Source: JAGPUQ01 sp963708735 (GTDB lineage: Bacteria; Pseudomonadota; Gammaproteobacteria; Pseudomonadales; Porticoccaceae). From it: a stretch of DNA of 64,000 nt. Numbering within the stretch: the first letter of the stretch is position 1; the number at the start of each line of letters is the position of its first letter. Below, piece after piece: positions 34,423-44,900 of this stretch. The stretch is taken from NCBI GenBank assembly GCA_963708735.1, contig CAVPTW010000018.1, forward strand, positions 3,508 through 67,507. The letters run 5' to 3'. A program made the position numbers and the translations under genes. The notes under the pieces are model-generated. The model saw only the letters and a list, made by a program, of their open reading frames with translations, was not told the origin of the DNA and searched no databases.

Positions 34423-37315
34423 CCCGCTGCCTGGCGCGGCGCAGCAGTTCGCGCTGCTCGGTATCGAAGGCGCGCTGGCGGCTCTGCCAGTTCGAGGGCG
34501 CGGTGACCTTGCTCACCTGCACCGCGGTCACCTTGTACTCGGGGCAGTTGGTGGCCCAGTCGGAGTTGTCGGTGGTGACGACATTGGCGCCCGAGAAGGG
34601 ATGGTGGAAGGTGGTGTAGACGACGCCCGGCTGCACCCGCTCGGTGATGCGGGCGCGCAGCACGGTATCGCCGACACGGCTCTGGATACCGACCCAGTCG
34701 CCCTCGGCGATGCCGCGCTCCTCGGCGTCGTGGGGATGGATCTCCAGAATGTCCTCGGGATGCCAGGTGCTGTTGGCGGTGCGCCGGGTCTGGGCGCCGA
34801 CGTTGTACTGGCTGAGGATACGCCCGGTGGTGAGCAGCAGCGGAAACTTGCGGTTGGCGCGCTCTTCGGTGGGCACGTATTCGGTCATCACGAACAGGCC
34901 CTTGCCGCGCACGAATTCGTCCTCGTGCATGGTGGGTGTGCCCTCGGGCGCCGCGTCATTGCAGGGCCACTGGATGCTGCCCAGGCGGTCGAGCTGGGCG
35001 TAACTGACGCCTGCGAAGGTGGGCGTGAGGGCGGCGATCTCGTCCATGATCTCGCTCGGATGCGCGTAGTTCATGGCCATGCCCAGGGCGCGGGCAAACC
35101 CCTGGGTCACCTCCCAGTCGGCCAGCCCGGCGAGCGGCGGCATCGCCTTGCGCACCCGCGAGATGCGGCGCTCGGCGTTGGTGAAGGTACCGTCCTTTTC
35201 CAGGAAGGAAGCACCGGGCAGAAACACATGGGCGAACTTGGCGGTCTCGTTCAGGAACAGGTCCTGCACGATCAGGCATTCCAGTGCCGACAGCGCCGCC
35301 TCGACGTGGTGGGTGTTGGGATCGGACTGGGCGATGTCCTCGCCCTGGCAGTAGAGCCCCCTGAAGTCGCCGTCGATGGCAGCGTCAAACATGTTGGGGA
35401 TGCGCAGACCGGGTTCGTCGTCCAGCTTCACGCTCCACCGAGTCTCGAAACTGGCGCGGGTGGCGGCGTCGGAAATATGCCGGTAACCGGGCAGTTCGTG
35501 GGGGAAGGAGCCCATGTCGCAGGAGCCCTGCACATTGTTCTGGCCCCGCAGCGGGTTCACCCCAACGCCTTCGCGACCGATGTTGCCGGTGGCCATGGCG
35601 AGGTTGGCGATGCCCATCACGGTGGTCGAACCCTGGCTGTGCTCGGTCACTCCCAGGCCGTAATAGATGGCGGCATTGCCCGCCGTCGCATAGAGCCGGG
35701 CGGCGGCGCGCAGGTCGGTGGCGGGAATGCCGGTGACCGACTCGGTGGCCTCGGGCGAGTGCCTTGGGTCGCTGACGAAACTGCGCCAGGCCTCATAGGC
35801 CGGCTGCTCGCAGCGCGCGGCGATGAAGGCGCGATCCTCGAGTCCTTCGGTCACCACCACATGGGCCATGGCATTGATGAAGGCGACATTGGTGCCCGGG
35901 CGTACCGGCAGGTAATAACTGGCTTTGACGTGGGGCGAATCGACCAGATCGATGCGGCGCGGGTCCACCACGATCAGCTTCGCGCCCTCGCGCAGGCGGC
36001 GCTTGAGCCGCGAGGCGAACACCGGGTGCGCGTCGGTGGGATTGGCGCCCATCACCAGGATGACATCGGCGCTGGCCACGGAGGCAAAGGTCTGGGTGCC
36101 GGCGGATTCGCCCAGGGTGGTCTTGAGGCCATAGCCCGTGGGCGAGTGGCAGACGCGCGCGCAGGTATCCACATTGTTGTTGCCGAAGCCCGCCCGCACC
36201 AGCTTCTGGACAATGTAGACCTCTTCATTGGTGCAGCGCGAGGAGGTGATGGCGCCGATGCTGTTGCGGCCGTATTTTTCCTGAATGGCGCGCAGCTTGG
36301 CGGCGGCGAACTGAAAGGCCTCGTCCCAGGAGACGGCGCGCCAGGGCTGGTCGATGCGTTCACGCACCATGGGGGTGGTGATGCGGTCGGCGTGGGTGGC
36401 GTAGCCGAACGCGAAGCGACCCTTGACGCAGGCATGGCCCTCGTTGGCCTTGCCGTCCTTCCAGGGCTTCATGTTGACCACGGTGGTGCCGCGCATCTCG
36501 GCCTTGAAGCCGCAGCCGACGCCGCAGTAGGCGCAGGTGGTGATGACGCTGTGCTCGGGCTGGCCGAACTCGATCACCCGGTTTTCGATCAGGGTCGCGG
36601 TGGGGCAGGCATTCACGCAGGCGCCGCAGGACACGCACTCGGAATCGATAAAGGGCTGGTCCTGGCTGGCGCTCACCCTGGACGCGAAGCCGCGGCCGTC
36701 GATGGTGAGTGCGAAGGTGCCCTGGGTCTCCTCGCAGGCGCGCACGCAGCGGGAGCAGACGATGCATTTGGCCGGGTCGAAGGTGAAATAGGGGTTCGAG
36801 GTGTCTTTCTCGGCGTCCAGATGATTGGCGCCGGCATAGCCGTAACGTACCGCGCGCAGCCCGACTTCGCCCGCGGTGTCCTGGAGTTCGCAGTTGCCGT
36901 TGGCGGCGCAGGTGAGGCAGTCGAGCGGGTGATCGGAGATGTAGAGCTCCATCACGTTGCGGCGCAGGCGCGCCACGGCGTCGGTCTGGGTGGTCACCAC
37001 CATGCCGTTTTCCACCGGCGTGGTGCAGGACGCCGGATAGCCCTTGCGACCTTCGATGGCCACCATGCACATGCGGCAGGAGCCAAAGGGCTGGAGCGAA
37101 TCCGTCGCGCACAATTTGGGCACCTTGATGCCCAGCTCGGCGGCGGCGCGCAGCACCGAGGTGCCGGCCGGGACGGAGACTTCGCGGCCGTCGATCAGCA
37201 GCGTAACCGTCGCCTCGCTCAGGCTGGGCGGCGTGCCGTAGTCCCGTTCGGGTCGATCCTGCCGGGGGTCGTAGTACTGGGGTTCGAAGCCCTTTGCTTG
37301 ATGGTGCTGGAGCAT
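34397..37315 (-). CDS. fdsA: NAD-dependent formate dehydrogenase alpha subunit
   Basis: The 972-residue catalytic subunit oxidises formate to CO2 at a molybdenum centre. The N-terminal NuoG-like part holds a [2Fe-2S] site (CATDSLQPFGSCRMC), a His/Cys site (DHPLDCLTCAANGNC) and two ferredoxin-type clusters (CIVCSRCVRAC and CVSCGACVNAC). A CAYCGVGCGF [4Fe-4S] site follows. In DTCARVCHSPTGYG near residue 380 the molybdenum ligand is Cys rather than selenocysteine. The molybdopterin-binding domains run to the C-terminus. The gap from fdsB is 15 bases. Confidence 0.97.
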   Translation of the reverse strand: MLQHHQAKGFEPQYYDPRQDRPERDYGTPPSLSEATVTLLIDGREVSVPAGTSVLRAAAELGIKVPKLCATDSLQPFGSCRMCMVAIEGRKGYPASCTTPVENGMVVTTQTDAVARLRRNVMELYISDHPLDCLTCAANGNCELQDTAGEVGLRAVRYGYAGANHLDAEKDTSNPYFTFDPAKCIVCSRCVRACEETQGTFALTIDGRGFASRVSASQDQPFIDSECVSCGACVNACPTATLIENRVIEFGQPEHSVITTCAYCGVGCGFKAEMRGTTVVNMKPWKDGKANEGHACVKGRFAFGYATHADRITTPMVRERIDQPWRAVSWDEAFQFAAAKLRAIQEKYGRNSIGAITSSRCTNEEVYIVQKLVRAGFGNNNVDTCARVCHSPTGYGLKTTLGESAGTQTFASVASADVILVMGANPTDAHPVFASRLKRRLREGAKLIVVDPRRIDLVDSPHVKASYYLPVRPGTNVAFINAMAHVVVTEGLEDRAFIAARCEQPAYEAWRSFVSDPRHSPEATESVTGIPATDLRAAARLYATAGNAAIYYGLGVTEHSQGSTTVMGIANLAMATGNIGREGVGVNPLRGQNNVQGSCDMGSFPHELPGYRHISDAATRASFETRWSVKLDDEPGLRIPNMFDAAIDGDFRGLYCQGEDIAQSDPNTHHVEAALSALECLIVQDLFLNETAKFAHVFLPGASFLEKDGTFTNAERRISRVRKAMPPLAGLADWEVTQGFARALGMAMNYAHPSEIMDEIAALTPTFAGVSYAQLDRLGSIQWPCNDAAPEGTPTMHEDEFVRGKGLFVMTEYVPTEERANRKFPLLLTTGRILSQYNVGAQTRRTANSTWHPEDILEIHPHDAEERGIAEGDWVGIQSRVGDTVLRARITERVQPGVVYTTFHHPFSGANVVTTDNSDWATNCPEYKVTAVQVSKVTAPSNWQSRQRAFDTEQRELLRRARQRDETPSPAG

Positions 37316-37330
37316 ATTCGCCTCCCGGGG

Positions 37331-38863
37331 TCAGGCCCCGAAATCCTCCGGAAATTTTTCCACGGCGCTGCGCACCGGCATCGGCGTGAGTCCACCCATG
37401 GCACACAGTGAACCGTATTCCATGGTGTCGCACAGTTCTTTCAGCAGCAGCAGGTTGTCGGCACGCTCGGTGTCGGCGCGGATGCGGTCGATGACCTCGA
37501 CGCCGCGCACCGAGCCGATACGGCAGGGCGTGCACTTGCCGCAGGATTCGGCGACGCAGAATTCCATCGCAAAGCGTGCCTGCTCCGCCATGTCGACGCT
37601 GTCGTCGAACACCACCACGCCGCCGTGGCCGAGCATGGCGCGCTGGGCGGCAAAGGCTTCGTAGTCGAGGGGCAGGTCGAGTTCGTCGGCGCGGAGATAA
37701 GCCCCGAGCGGCCCGCCCACCTGCACCGCGCGCAGCGGCCGGCCGCTGGCGGTACCGCCTCCGAAGTCTTCGATCAGCGCGCGCAGACTCATCCCGAACG
37801 GCACTTCCACCACCCCGCCGCGCTTGATATTGCCGGCCAGCTGCATCGGCAAGGTGCCGAGCGAACGGCCAGAGCCCAGGGCGCGATACCAGTCGGCGCC
37901 ACGCGCGAGGATCGCCGCCGCGCTGGCCAGGGTCAGCACATTGTTGATGACGGTCGGTTTGCCGAACAGGCCCTGAATGGCGGGCAGCGGCGGCTTGGCG
38001 CGCACCAGCCCGCGGCGGCCTTCGAGGCTTTCCAAGAGCGAAGTCTCCTCGCCGCAGATATAGGCGCCGGCACCGAGGCGGGCTTCCAGTTCGAAGGCGC
38101 GACCGCTGCCGCACACATCCGGGCCCAGATAACCGTCTTCGCGGGCCAGCGCGATGGCGGCGCGCAGCACGGCGAAGGCGCGCGGGTACTCCGAGCGCAC
38201 ATAGACATAGCCCCGGGTGGCGCCCACCGCGAGCCCGGCGATGATCATGCCTTCAATGAGCTGGAGCGGGTCCGCCTCCAGCAGCAGGCGGTCGGCGAAA
38301 GTGCCGGAATCGCCTTCATCGGCGTTGCAGACGATGTACTTCTGATCCGCCGCCGTATCCAGCACCGTCTGCCACTTGATGCCGGCGGGAAATGCCGCGC
38401 CACCGCGACCCCGCAGCCCGGAGGTCTTGATGGCATCGACGATCTGCTGGCTGCTCAGCGTCAGCGCGCGGTCGAGCCCGGCGAAGCCGCCGGTGCGGCG
38501 GTAATCGGCGATGCTCAGGGGGTCGATCACCCCGGCGCGGGCGAAGTTGATCCGGGTCTGTTTTTGCAGATAGGGAATCTGTTCGGTTGGACCCAGCGCC
38601 AGGGGATGCTCACCCCCGGTGAGCAGGTCGCGGTCGAACAGCTCGGCGACATCGGCGACGGACACCGGTCCGTAGGCGACGCGCCCGGCGGCGGTTTCGA
38701 CTTCGATCAGGGGTTCGAGCCAGAACAGGCCGCGGGAGCCGTTGCGTACCAGGTCGATGTCGAGGCCGCGGGCGCGGGCCTGATCCACGAGGGCGGCGGC
38801 CACCTGGTCGGCGCCCAGGGCACAGGCGGTGCTGTCGCCGGGGACAAACACCCGCACGTTCAT
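37331..38863 (-). CDS. fdsB: NAD-dependent formate dehydrogenase beta subunit
   Basis: The 510-residue diaphorase subunit passes electrons from the alpha subunit to NAD. A thioredoxin-like N-terminal part precedes a NuoF-like core. The core contains the FMN/NAD region GLRGRGGAAFPAG, then YICGEETSLLESLEG and the [4Fe-4S] cysteines in ESCGKCTPCRIG, with a later Cys in SLCAMGG. The start at 38863 overlaps the fdsG stop by four bases, so a longer upstream frame is dismissed. Confidence 0.96.
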   Translation of the reverse strand: MNVRVFVPGDSTACALGADQVAAALVDQARARGLDIDLVRNGSRGLFWLEPLIEVETAAGRVAYGPVSVADVAELFDRDLLTGGEHPLALGPTEQIPYLQKQTRINFARAGVIDPLSIADYRRTGGFAGLDRALTLSSQQIVDAIKTSGLRGRGGAAFPAGIKWQTVLDTAADQKYIVCNADEGDSGTFADRLLLEADPLQLIEGMIIAGLAVGATRGYVYVRSEYPRAFAVLRAAIALAREDGYLGPDVCGSGRAFELEARLGAGAYICGEETSLLESLEGRRGLVRAKPPLPAIQGLFGKPTVINNVLTLASAAAILARGADWYRALGSGRSLGTLPMQLAGNIKRGGVVEVPFGMSLRALIEDFGGGTASGRPLRAVQVGGPLGAYLRADELDLPLDYEAFAAQRAMLGHGGVVVFDDSVDMAEQARFAMEFCVAESCGKCTPCRIGSVRGVEVIDRIRADTERADNLLLLKELCDTMEYGSLCAMGGLTPMPVRSAVEKFPEDFGA

Positions 38864-39333
38864 GAATTCCCCCTGAGCCTGGCGAGCAGGTTGTCGAAGG
38901 ACTGGGGCGACACTCGCGCGTGGAGCTGATCGTCGACCTGCATCGAAGGACCACAGGCGCAGTTGCCCAGGCAATAGACGGGTTTCAGGGTCACTTTGCC
39001 GTCCGCCGTGGTGGCGCCGAACTCGATTCCCAGACGTTGCTTCACATGAGCCTCCAGCGCCCGGGAGCCCACGGCCTGGCAGGCTTCGGCGCGGCACATC
39101 TGGACCACATGCTCACCGGCGGGAGAAGTGCGGAAATGGTGGTAAAAACTGATGACGCCATGGACCTCGGCGCGCGACAGGTTGAGCGCGGCAGCGACGG
39201 CCGGCACCGCTGTCGCCGGCACATGACCCAGTTCGTGCTGGATTTCGTGGAGGATCGGCAGCAGCGCCCCGGGCAGGTGCCGCAGCCGGTCGAGTATGCT
39301 GGCAACCCGGAGATCAACCGTATCAGCGTCCAT
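38860..39333 (-). CDS. fdsG: NAD-dependent formate dehydrogenase gamma subunit
   Basis: The 157-residue NuoE-like subunit carries a [2Fe-2S] cluster. Its cysteine ligands lie in MCRAEACQAVGS near residue 82 and in VYCLGNCACGPS near 123. It is the first gene of the operon fdsG-fdsB-fdsA-fdhD-fdsD. The ATG at 39333 has GAGGAA upstream and is preferred over a TTG one codon earlier. No LysR-type FdsR regulator gene lies beside it, unlike in several betaproteobacteria. Confidence 0.95.
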   Translation of the reverse strand: MDADTVDLRVASILDRLRHLPGALLPILHEIQHELGHVPATAVPAVAAALNLSRAEVHGVISFYHHFRTSPAGEHVVQMCRAEACQAVGSRALEAHVKQRLGIEFGATTADGKVTLKPVYCLGNCACGPSMQVDDQLHARVSPQSFDNLLARLRGNS

Positions 39334-39487
39334 CAAGGTTCCTCACGCAAGAAAGCCCCTCGCAAAACCATGCAACGCCATGAAAAAATTTGGGTTTTCA
39401 ACACAACAGGCCTTGCTTGGCGCAGCGCTGGCCGGGTTGCGATGATAAACCATCCCTTCCCACCAAGTCTGCCGGAAACGGCCCCCC

Positions 39488-40084
39488 TCAGGGCGCGGCC
39501 GGCGCCGGTTCCACTGACTTTTCTGGCCGGTGTTCAGGGCTCGCCTCGGGCACGAAAACCAGCGCAGCGGAATTCAGGCAGTAGCGCAAGCCGGTGGGCG
39601 GCGGCCCGTCCTCGAACACATGCCCGAGATGCTCGCCGCACTTCGACAGCACCTCGGTGCGGTGCATGCCCCAGGCCCGGTCGGGTTTCAGCACGACGTT
39701 GCCCCGTTCCAGCACATCGCGAAAACTGGGCCAACCGGTCCCGGAATCGTATTTGTCTCGGGAGTGAAATACCGGCAGCCGGCAACCGGCGGTGAGGTAA
39801 GTGCCGACCTGCCTGTTGTCATGGAGCGCGCCGGTGAACGGGCGCTCGGTCGCTCCGCGCCACAGCACATCGTATTGCTCCGGGGTCAGCAATTGCTTCC
39901 ACACCGGTTTGGGAATGGTCTCCAGATGTTCGCCCTTCGCGATCAGCTCGCGCGCCTGCGCCACCGTCATCTCCGCCACCGTCATCGCGGACTCCGTGCT
40001 CCAGGCGACCCGCCCGGCCATCAACGCACCCGCCGTCAGCGCCGCAATGGTCGCGCCGGCCAGTACCCGCAACCTTTTGTTCAT
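39488..40084 (-). CDS. msrB: Exported peptide-methionine (R)-S-oxide reductase
   Basis: The product is 198 residues. A signal anchor (residues 1-24) is followed by a complete MsrB domain with KYDSGTGWPSF, EHLGHVFEDGPPPTGLRYCLNSAAL and the catalytic cysteine in RYCLNS. The two CxxC zinc pairs of common MsrB each retain only their second cysteine (LTAGC and LSKC), so zinc is probably not bound. The N-terminal hydrophobic stretch points to a periplasmic enzyme that repairs oxidised methionine. It follows the fds promoter region on the same strand but is not in that operon. Confidence 0.92.
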   Translation of the reverse strand: MNKRLRVLAGATIAALTAGALMAGRVAWSTESAMTVAEMTVAQARELIAKGEHLETIPKPVWKQLLTPEQYDVLWRGATERPFTGALHDNRQVGTYLTAGCRLPVFHSRDKYDSGTGWPSFRDVLERGNVVLKPDRAWGMHRTEVLSKCGEHLGHVFEDGPPPTGLRYCLNSAALVFVPEASPEHRPEKSVEPAPAAP

Positions 40085-40203
40085 GCCTCTCGGCTCCCGC
40101 CCTATCGCGTGCCTTGGGACGCCGGAAAATGGATGCCGGTTCCGGCACTGGTCCTGGCTGTGATTGAATGTGGCTCACCCATAACCGATAAGAGGCAAGG
40201 CCC

Positions 40204-41097
40204 ATGGCGCGCAAAAAAGTCTGGATCGAAGTGGCGCTGAACGGCGCCTGGCCCCGCGCCCTGCAACCCAATATCCCGGTCACAGCTGCCGAAATCATCG
40301 CCGAAGGCGTGGCTTGCGTGAAGGCGGGGGCGGCCATAGTCCACGCCCATACGCTCGATCCGGTCAGTGGTCGCCAGAATGCCGATCCGGACAACTGCCA
40401 GGCCTTCATCGCAGGTATCCAGCGCCAGGTGGACGCCATCGTCTACCCTACCGCTGTGGGCTTGCCGATGCCCGAGGATGCCGCCCTGCGCTGCGCCACC
40501 ACCGACGAGCTGACCCGGCGCGGCGCGCTGGAATGGGGCGTGCTCGACCCCGGTTCCTGCAATTTTTCCACCCGCGAGAGCGCGGCCAATCTGTTCGGCA
40601 GTGACGGCGATGTCTATATCAACGGACCGCGCGTGCTGCGCGCCAGCGCCGAACGCGCCGCCCAAAACGGCTGGCGCCCCGCGTATGCCTGTTACGAGCC
40701 GGGCTTCATCCGCGAAGGCGCCAAGTTGCACCGCGACATCCCCAGCCTCAAAACCCCGGTGTTCCGTTTCATGCTGTCGAGCGGTTTCACGTTCTGCTTT
40801 CCGCCGCGCGACTGGGCGGTGGAAGCACTGGCCAGGCTGATGGCCGAGGAAGCGCCGGGCGCACCCTGGATGGTGGCGGGGTTGCATGTGGATCTGATCC
40901 CGCTGATTCCCGCCATCGTGGCCCTGGGCGGCCATGTGCGGGTGGGACTGGAAGACGCGCCATTCCATTGTCAGCGTCGCAATGTCGAGCTGGTTGCCGA
41001 GGCGGCGGCCGCGATTCGCGCCGCAGGAGCAGAACCGGCCAGCGCAGCGGATGTGCGCGCCAGTCTGGAGATGGCCGACGCGGCGCGGGCGGCCTAG
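40204..41097 (+). CDS. BKACE-family (DUF849) beta-keto acid cleavage enzyme
   Basis: The 297-residue TIM-barrel protein is of the 3-keto-5-aminohexanoate cleavage family, which condenses a beta-keto acid with acetyl-CoA. The early KVWIEVALNGAW, the metal-binding IVHAHTLDP, and the late GGHVRVGLEDAPF (with the conserved Arg and Glu) are family features. Substrate specificity in this family is broad and cannot be assigned here. It stands alone on the plus strand, facing the nitrilase gene. Confidence 0.88.
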   Translation: MARKKVWIEVALNGAWPRALQPNIPVTAAEIIAEGVACVKAGAAIVHAHTLDPVSGRQNADPDNCQAFIAGIQRQVDAIVYPTAVGLPMPEDAALRCATTDELTRRGALEWGVLDPGSCNFSTRESAANLFGSDGDVYINGPRVLRASAERAAQNGWRPAYACYEPGFIREGAKLHRDIPSLKTPVFRFMLSSGFTFCFPPRDWAVEALARLMAEEAPGAPWMVAGLHVDLIPLIPAIVALGGHVRVGLEDAPFHCQRRNVELVAEAAAAIRAAGAEPASAADVRASLEMADAARAA

Positions 41098-41112
41098 CCG
41101 GCTGCCCGGCAC

Positions 41113-41940
41113 TCACAGACGGCGATGCTCCAGCACCGGCATATCGGTGCGGATGCGGGCCAGCCGTTCGGTGTCGATGTCCGCCAGGATGACGCCTTCG
41201 CCGTCTTCGAGCTCCGCCACCACCTCGCCCCAGGGATCGACGATGGCGCTGCCGCCCCAGATGGGTCGCGTGGGGTGCTCCCGATGGCCGAGATCGGCGC
41301 CGATCACATAGCACTGGTTCTCGACCGCGCGCGCCCGCAGCAACAGGCGCCAGTGCGCGGCGCCGGTGGTGGCGGTGAAAGCCGAAGGCACCGCCATCAG
41401 GGTGGCGCCGCGCGCGGCATAACCGCGATAGAGCTCGGGAAACCGCAGGTCGTAACACACGCTGATGCCGAGCTTGCCGAACGGCGTGTGGACCACCACC
41501 GGATCCTGTCCGGGGCGGAAGCTGTCGGACTCGCAGTAGCGGCGACCCGCGGCCGCGACGGTGACATCGAACAGATGAATCTTGTGGTAGCGCGCCACTT
41601 CCTCGCCGCTGTCGTTATAGAGCAGCGCGGCGGCAAAGGGTCGCGGATCGGTATCCCCGGCCAGACCGCTGAACAAAGGCAGAGTGCCGCCCAGGATCCA
41701 CACCCCGTGGCGCCGCGCGCGCTCGGCCAGAAACGCGCGGGCCGGACCGGCCGCGTCTTTTTCCGCACCGGCCGCGGCGGCCAGTCCGGCGGCATCCGCG
41801 CCGTAATAGGCGAAGTTCTCGGGCAACACCAGCAGCCGGGCGCCCTTGCCGGCCGCCTCGTCGATCAGGGCTCCGGCCCGCGCCAGCTTGTGGTCGCGAT
41901 CGCCGTCGCCGCGCAGTTGAATGGCTGCCAACCGGTGCAT
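41113..41940 (-). CDS. Nit-type carbon-nitrogen hydrolase
   Basis: This 275-residue nitrilase-superfamily amidase has Glu in LVLPENFAYYG, Lys in ARYHKIHLFD and Cys in ISVCYDLRFPELYR. That is the Nit1/NitA subgroup, whose known members hydrolyse deaminated glutathione. It is the last gene of the mreB-mreC-mreD-maf-rng-yhdP string, 14 bases after yhdP, an order seen in many gammaproteobacteria. Confidence 0.93.
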   Translation of the reverse strand: MHRLAAIQLRGDGDRDHKLARAGALIDEAAGKGARLLVLPENFAYYGADAAGLAAAAGAEKDAAGPARAFLAERARRHGVWILGGTLPLFSGLAGDTDPRPFAAALLYNDSGEEVARYHKIHLFDVTVAAAGRRYCESDSFRPGQDPVVVHTPFGKLGISVCYDLRFPELYRGYAARGATLMAVPSAFTATTGAAHWRLLLRARAVENQCYVIGADLGHREHPTRPIWGGSAIVDPWGEVVAELEDGEGVILADIDTERLARIRTDMPVLEHRRL

Positions 41941-41954
41941 GGCCGCGTCCTCCG

Positions 41955-44900
41955 CTATTTCGCCGAATCGCTGAAAATGCGCTCGACTTCGATGTGGGGA
42001 TCCTCCCAGGGACCGGTGACCCGGTACCCCAGGCTGGAAATTTTATCGACCTGACGATCAAACACCCGACTCGTGAGATACACGCCGGCCGCCGCCGGCA
42101 GTCCGCCCGCCAGGGCGGCGATCCAGGGCAGGTTGGTGCCCACCGGCAGGGTCGCCACCAGGTGCGCATCGATGGTTTCGTCCACCAGGTTGGCACGGCC
42201 TTCCAGACGCATCCTGCCCGAGGGTAAATCGACTTTTACAGGATTGGCAAAAATCAGGGTGCCGGTGTCGAAGGTCAGGGTGGTTTTTACCGCGTCGAAA
42301 GCCACTCCGCTGGCGAACAGGTCGGAAAAATCGAGACGCAGGCGACGCAACCAGGTATCGAAGTTGATCAAACCGATCAGTTTCATCGCGACGCTGGAGG
42401 CGGCGCCCGACGTCCGGTGAAAGGAGCCCTTCAGGATCTGTATCCCCACATCGCCGCGCAGCACCCGGGCACTGAATTTCCAGGGTTTGTCGTCCCATTC
42501 CAGCACGGTCGTGAAGGTCGAGTGCGCGCTCTCGATGGCGCCCGGCAAACCCCAGGCGCGCAGCACTCCGGCCAGATCATCGCTCTCGAGGACGCTCTCG
42601 AACCGGGTCTGGTCGTGCTCGCCGAGCCGACGCCATAGCAGCGTGGAGGAACCCTCCCCGCTACCGACCGCGAGGCCGGTGATCTCGCCACGCAGCGCGC
42701 TGGCCTGGATGCCGTCCGGCACCCGGCGCAGGGCAAACCCGAGATGGCCCAGCTCCCGCTCGCCGACGCGCAGGCCCTGGGTGGAGAAGTCCAGATCCGG
42801 GAGCGACCGGGGATCGAATTGCGTCAGCACGCCCTGGTCGCCGGCGAAATCCGGTTTGGGCAGCACCAGATGATCCAGATGCAACCCGACCGGGCTGCCA
42901 TCCAGCGGGACCACCAGGTCGCCCGCCGCCGTGGCGCTGACGCCGTGCAGGCGCCAGGCGCCATCCGCCACTGCTCCGGCAACCCTGATGCCATCGAGTT
43001 GCAGCCCCATTGCCTGCAACCTGTCTATCTGCAAGCTCAGGCGCGGCGCAGGGGCGCTCATGAAATCCCGCGGTCCCGCCCCGGCGGGCAGGCGTGCACG
43101 CCAGGCATCGACATCCAGCGCGCCGAGGTGGCCGCGCACGCTCAGGCCCGGCGTGGACGGCAGCTCTGCCGCCACGCCGCCAAGGGCCACCTCGGCACGC
43201 TCGATCCGGCCATTCCCGAACCGGGCGCGGGCCGCCAGATCGGTGCCCAGATGGGTGTCCACGTCGATATTCTTGGCGCCGAAAGTCAGGCGCGTGGTCA
43301 AGGTCAGCGGCGCATCGGGATTCACTTTCGCGAACGGCGCCGGCAGGCTGGAACGGACACCCTGGAGACTGGATTCCAGCACCAGTTGCGACGGCTTCCC
43401 GTCGCCGGGAATGCGATAACTGACGGAGTAATCTGTGTCTCCCGCTACCGTGCCCCGCAGCCAGTCTGGCCACACCGGCAAATCTTCCACCGCGACCTGG
43501 CCGCGTGACTCGATCCAGGTCTGGCCGTGCAGGTCGCCGTGAACGGTCGCCTGCAGTTCCTGACCCCAGAAGCGCGCCGTAAGCCCGTTTGCCGTCAAGC
43601 CATCGGCCTCGGAAAAAGTGAGGTCGCCACGGATGCGTTCGAATTTCAGGCCGCTCGCGCGGTGCGTCAGTGCCGCATCCGCGAGTTTGGCGGCGACCCG
43701 ATAACGTTCGCCGGTGCTCTGTTTCGACAGCGGAATCCGCAGATCCAGGGCGACCGCGACCGGACCCTCGGCCTGCCAGTCGCGCAGCGGTTCGATCCGG
43801 CTCCGCAGGGGCGATTGCGCCAGTACCCCGAGCGCCCGTGAAACCTCGGTCGCGGCAGTGGCGGTGACCGCCAGCAACGGCTTGCTGTTGCCCGCCACCT
43901 CGATAGTCCGAAACCGGATGTCCCGCACCGGGACACCGGCGATGGTCGCGGCCTCCGCCCGGCCGGACACATCGGTATTGTCGACCACGACATAGGCATT
44001 CACATCGGTCAACCCCGGCCACCCGGGATCGTAGTCGATCGCTGCTTCCGCCACCCGGGCATAAACCTCGATGGCCCGGTGCGGGCCGGCCTCCTTCGCG
44101 ATGGTCCCGCGCCAGATGAATCCCCCTTCGACCACGCGCATGTCGCCCAGGGAGCGGTCGAGCCACTGCAACAGCTCCGGCTCCAGCACCCGGGGAATGT
44201 ACTGTCGCGCATACGCCGCATCGCTGTTGCGGATGCCGGCGCTGAGCCAGAGTTCGCCGTGGGCGCCGTGGACCAGCGGCTGGTACAGGCTGAAGGCCGC
44301 GCGAATGCTGCCCGCGTCGCCGCTGGCGTCGATGTCGAGCGGAGCACCCTGGATCGTCAGCGCCGAATAGTCGTCATTGAGCGCGAAATCCACGCGGCCA
44401 CGGACTTGCCCCACGCGGGAAAAATGGTCATAGGCCTCGGGAAACAGTATCGCCAGCTCGGTCTTGCCATCCAGGGTCAGGACACCATCGTGGCCCGTCG
44501 CCGCCAGCGTTCCGGACACACCGGTCAGCGCCGGGCTGCCGTGCCAGGACGCGACCGCCACATTTTCGAGTGTCGCTCGAAATCCGGTCACATTGCCGGG
44601 GCGGCCGAGATCGATGTCCACCCGGGGATACGCCAGCCGCCCGGTCGGATTCAGCGCGGCAATCACTTCAGCGGCGGGCTTTGGAAGCAGGTCGCTGGCG
44701 AGTGCCATGGCGTTGAGCGTGCCCAGATCGAGATGATCGGCGGCCAGACTGAATTGGGGGCTAGCGGCGCCCAGGCGCTGGCGAAACTCCAGGGTCAGTG
44801 GCGCGATGTCGCGCCCATTCCAGGTGAAGGCAAGCTGCTGCAGACGCAAGCCCCAGTCGTCGGGGCCGAGCCAGCCGGTGATATCGGCCTTGAGATCGCG

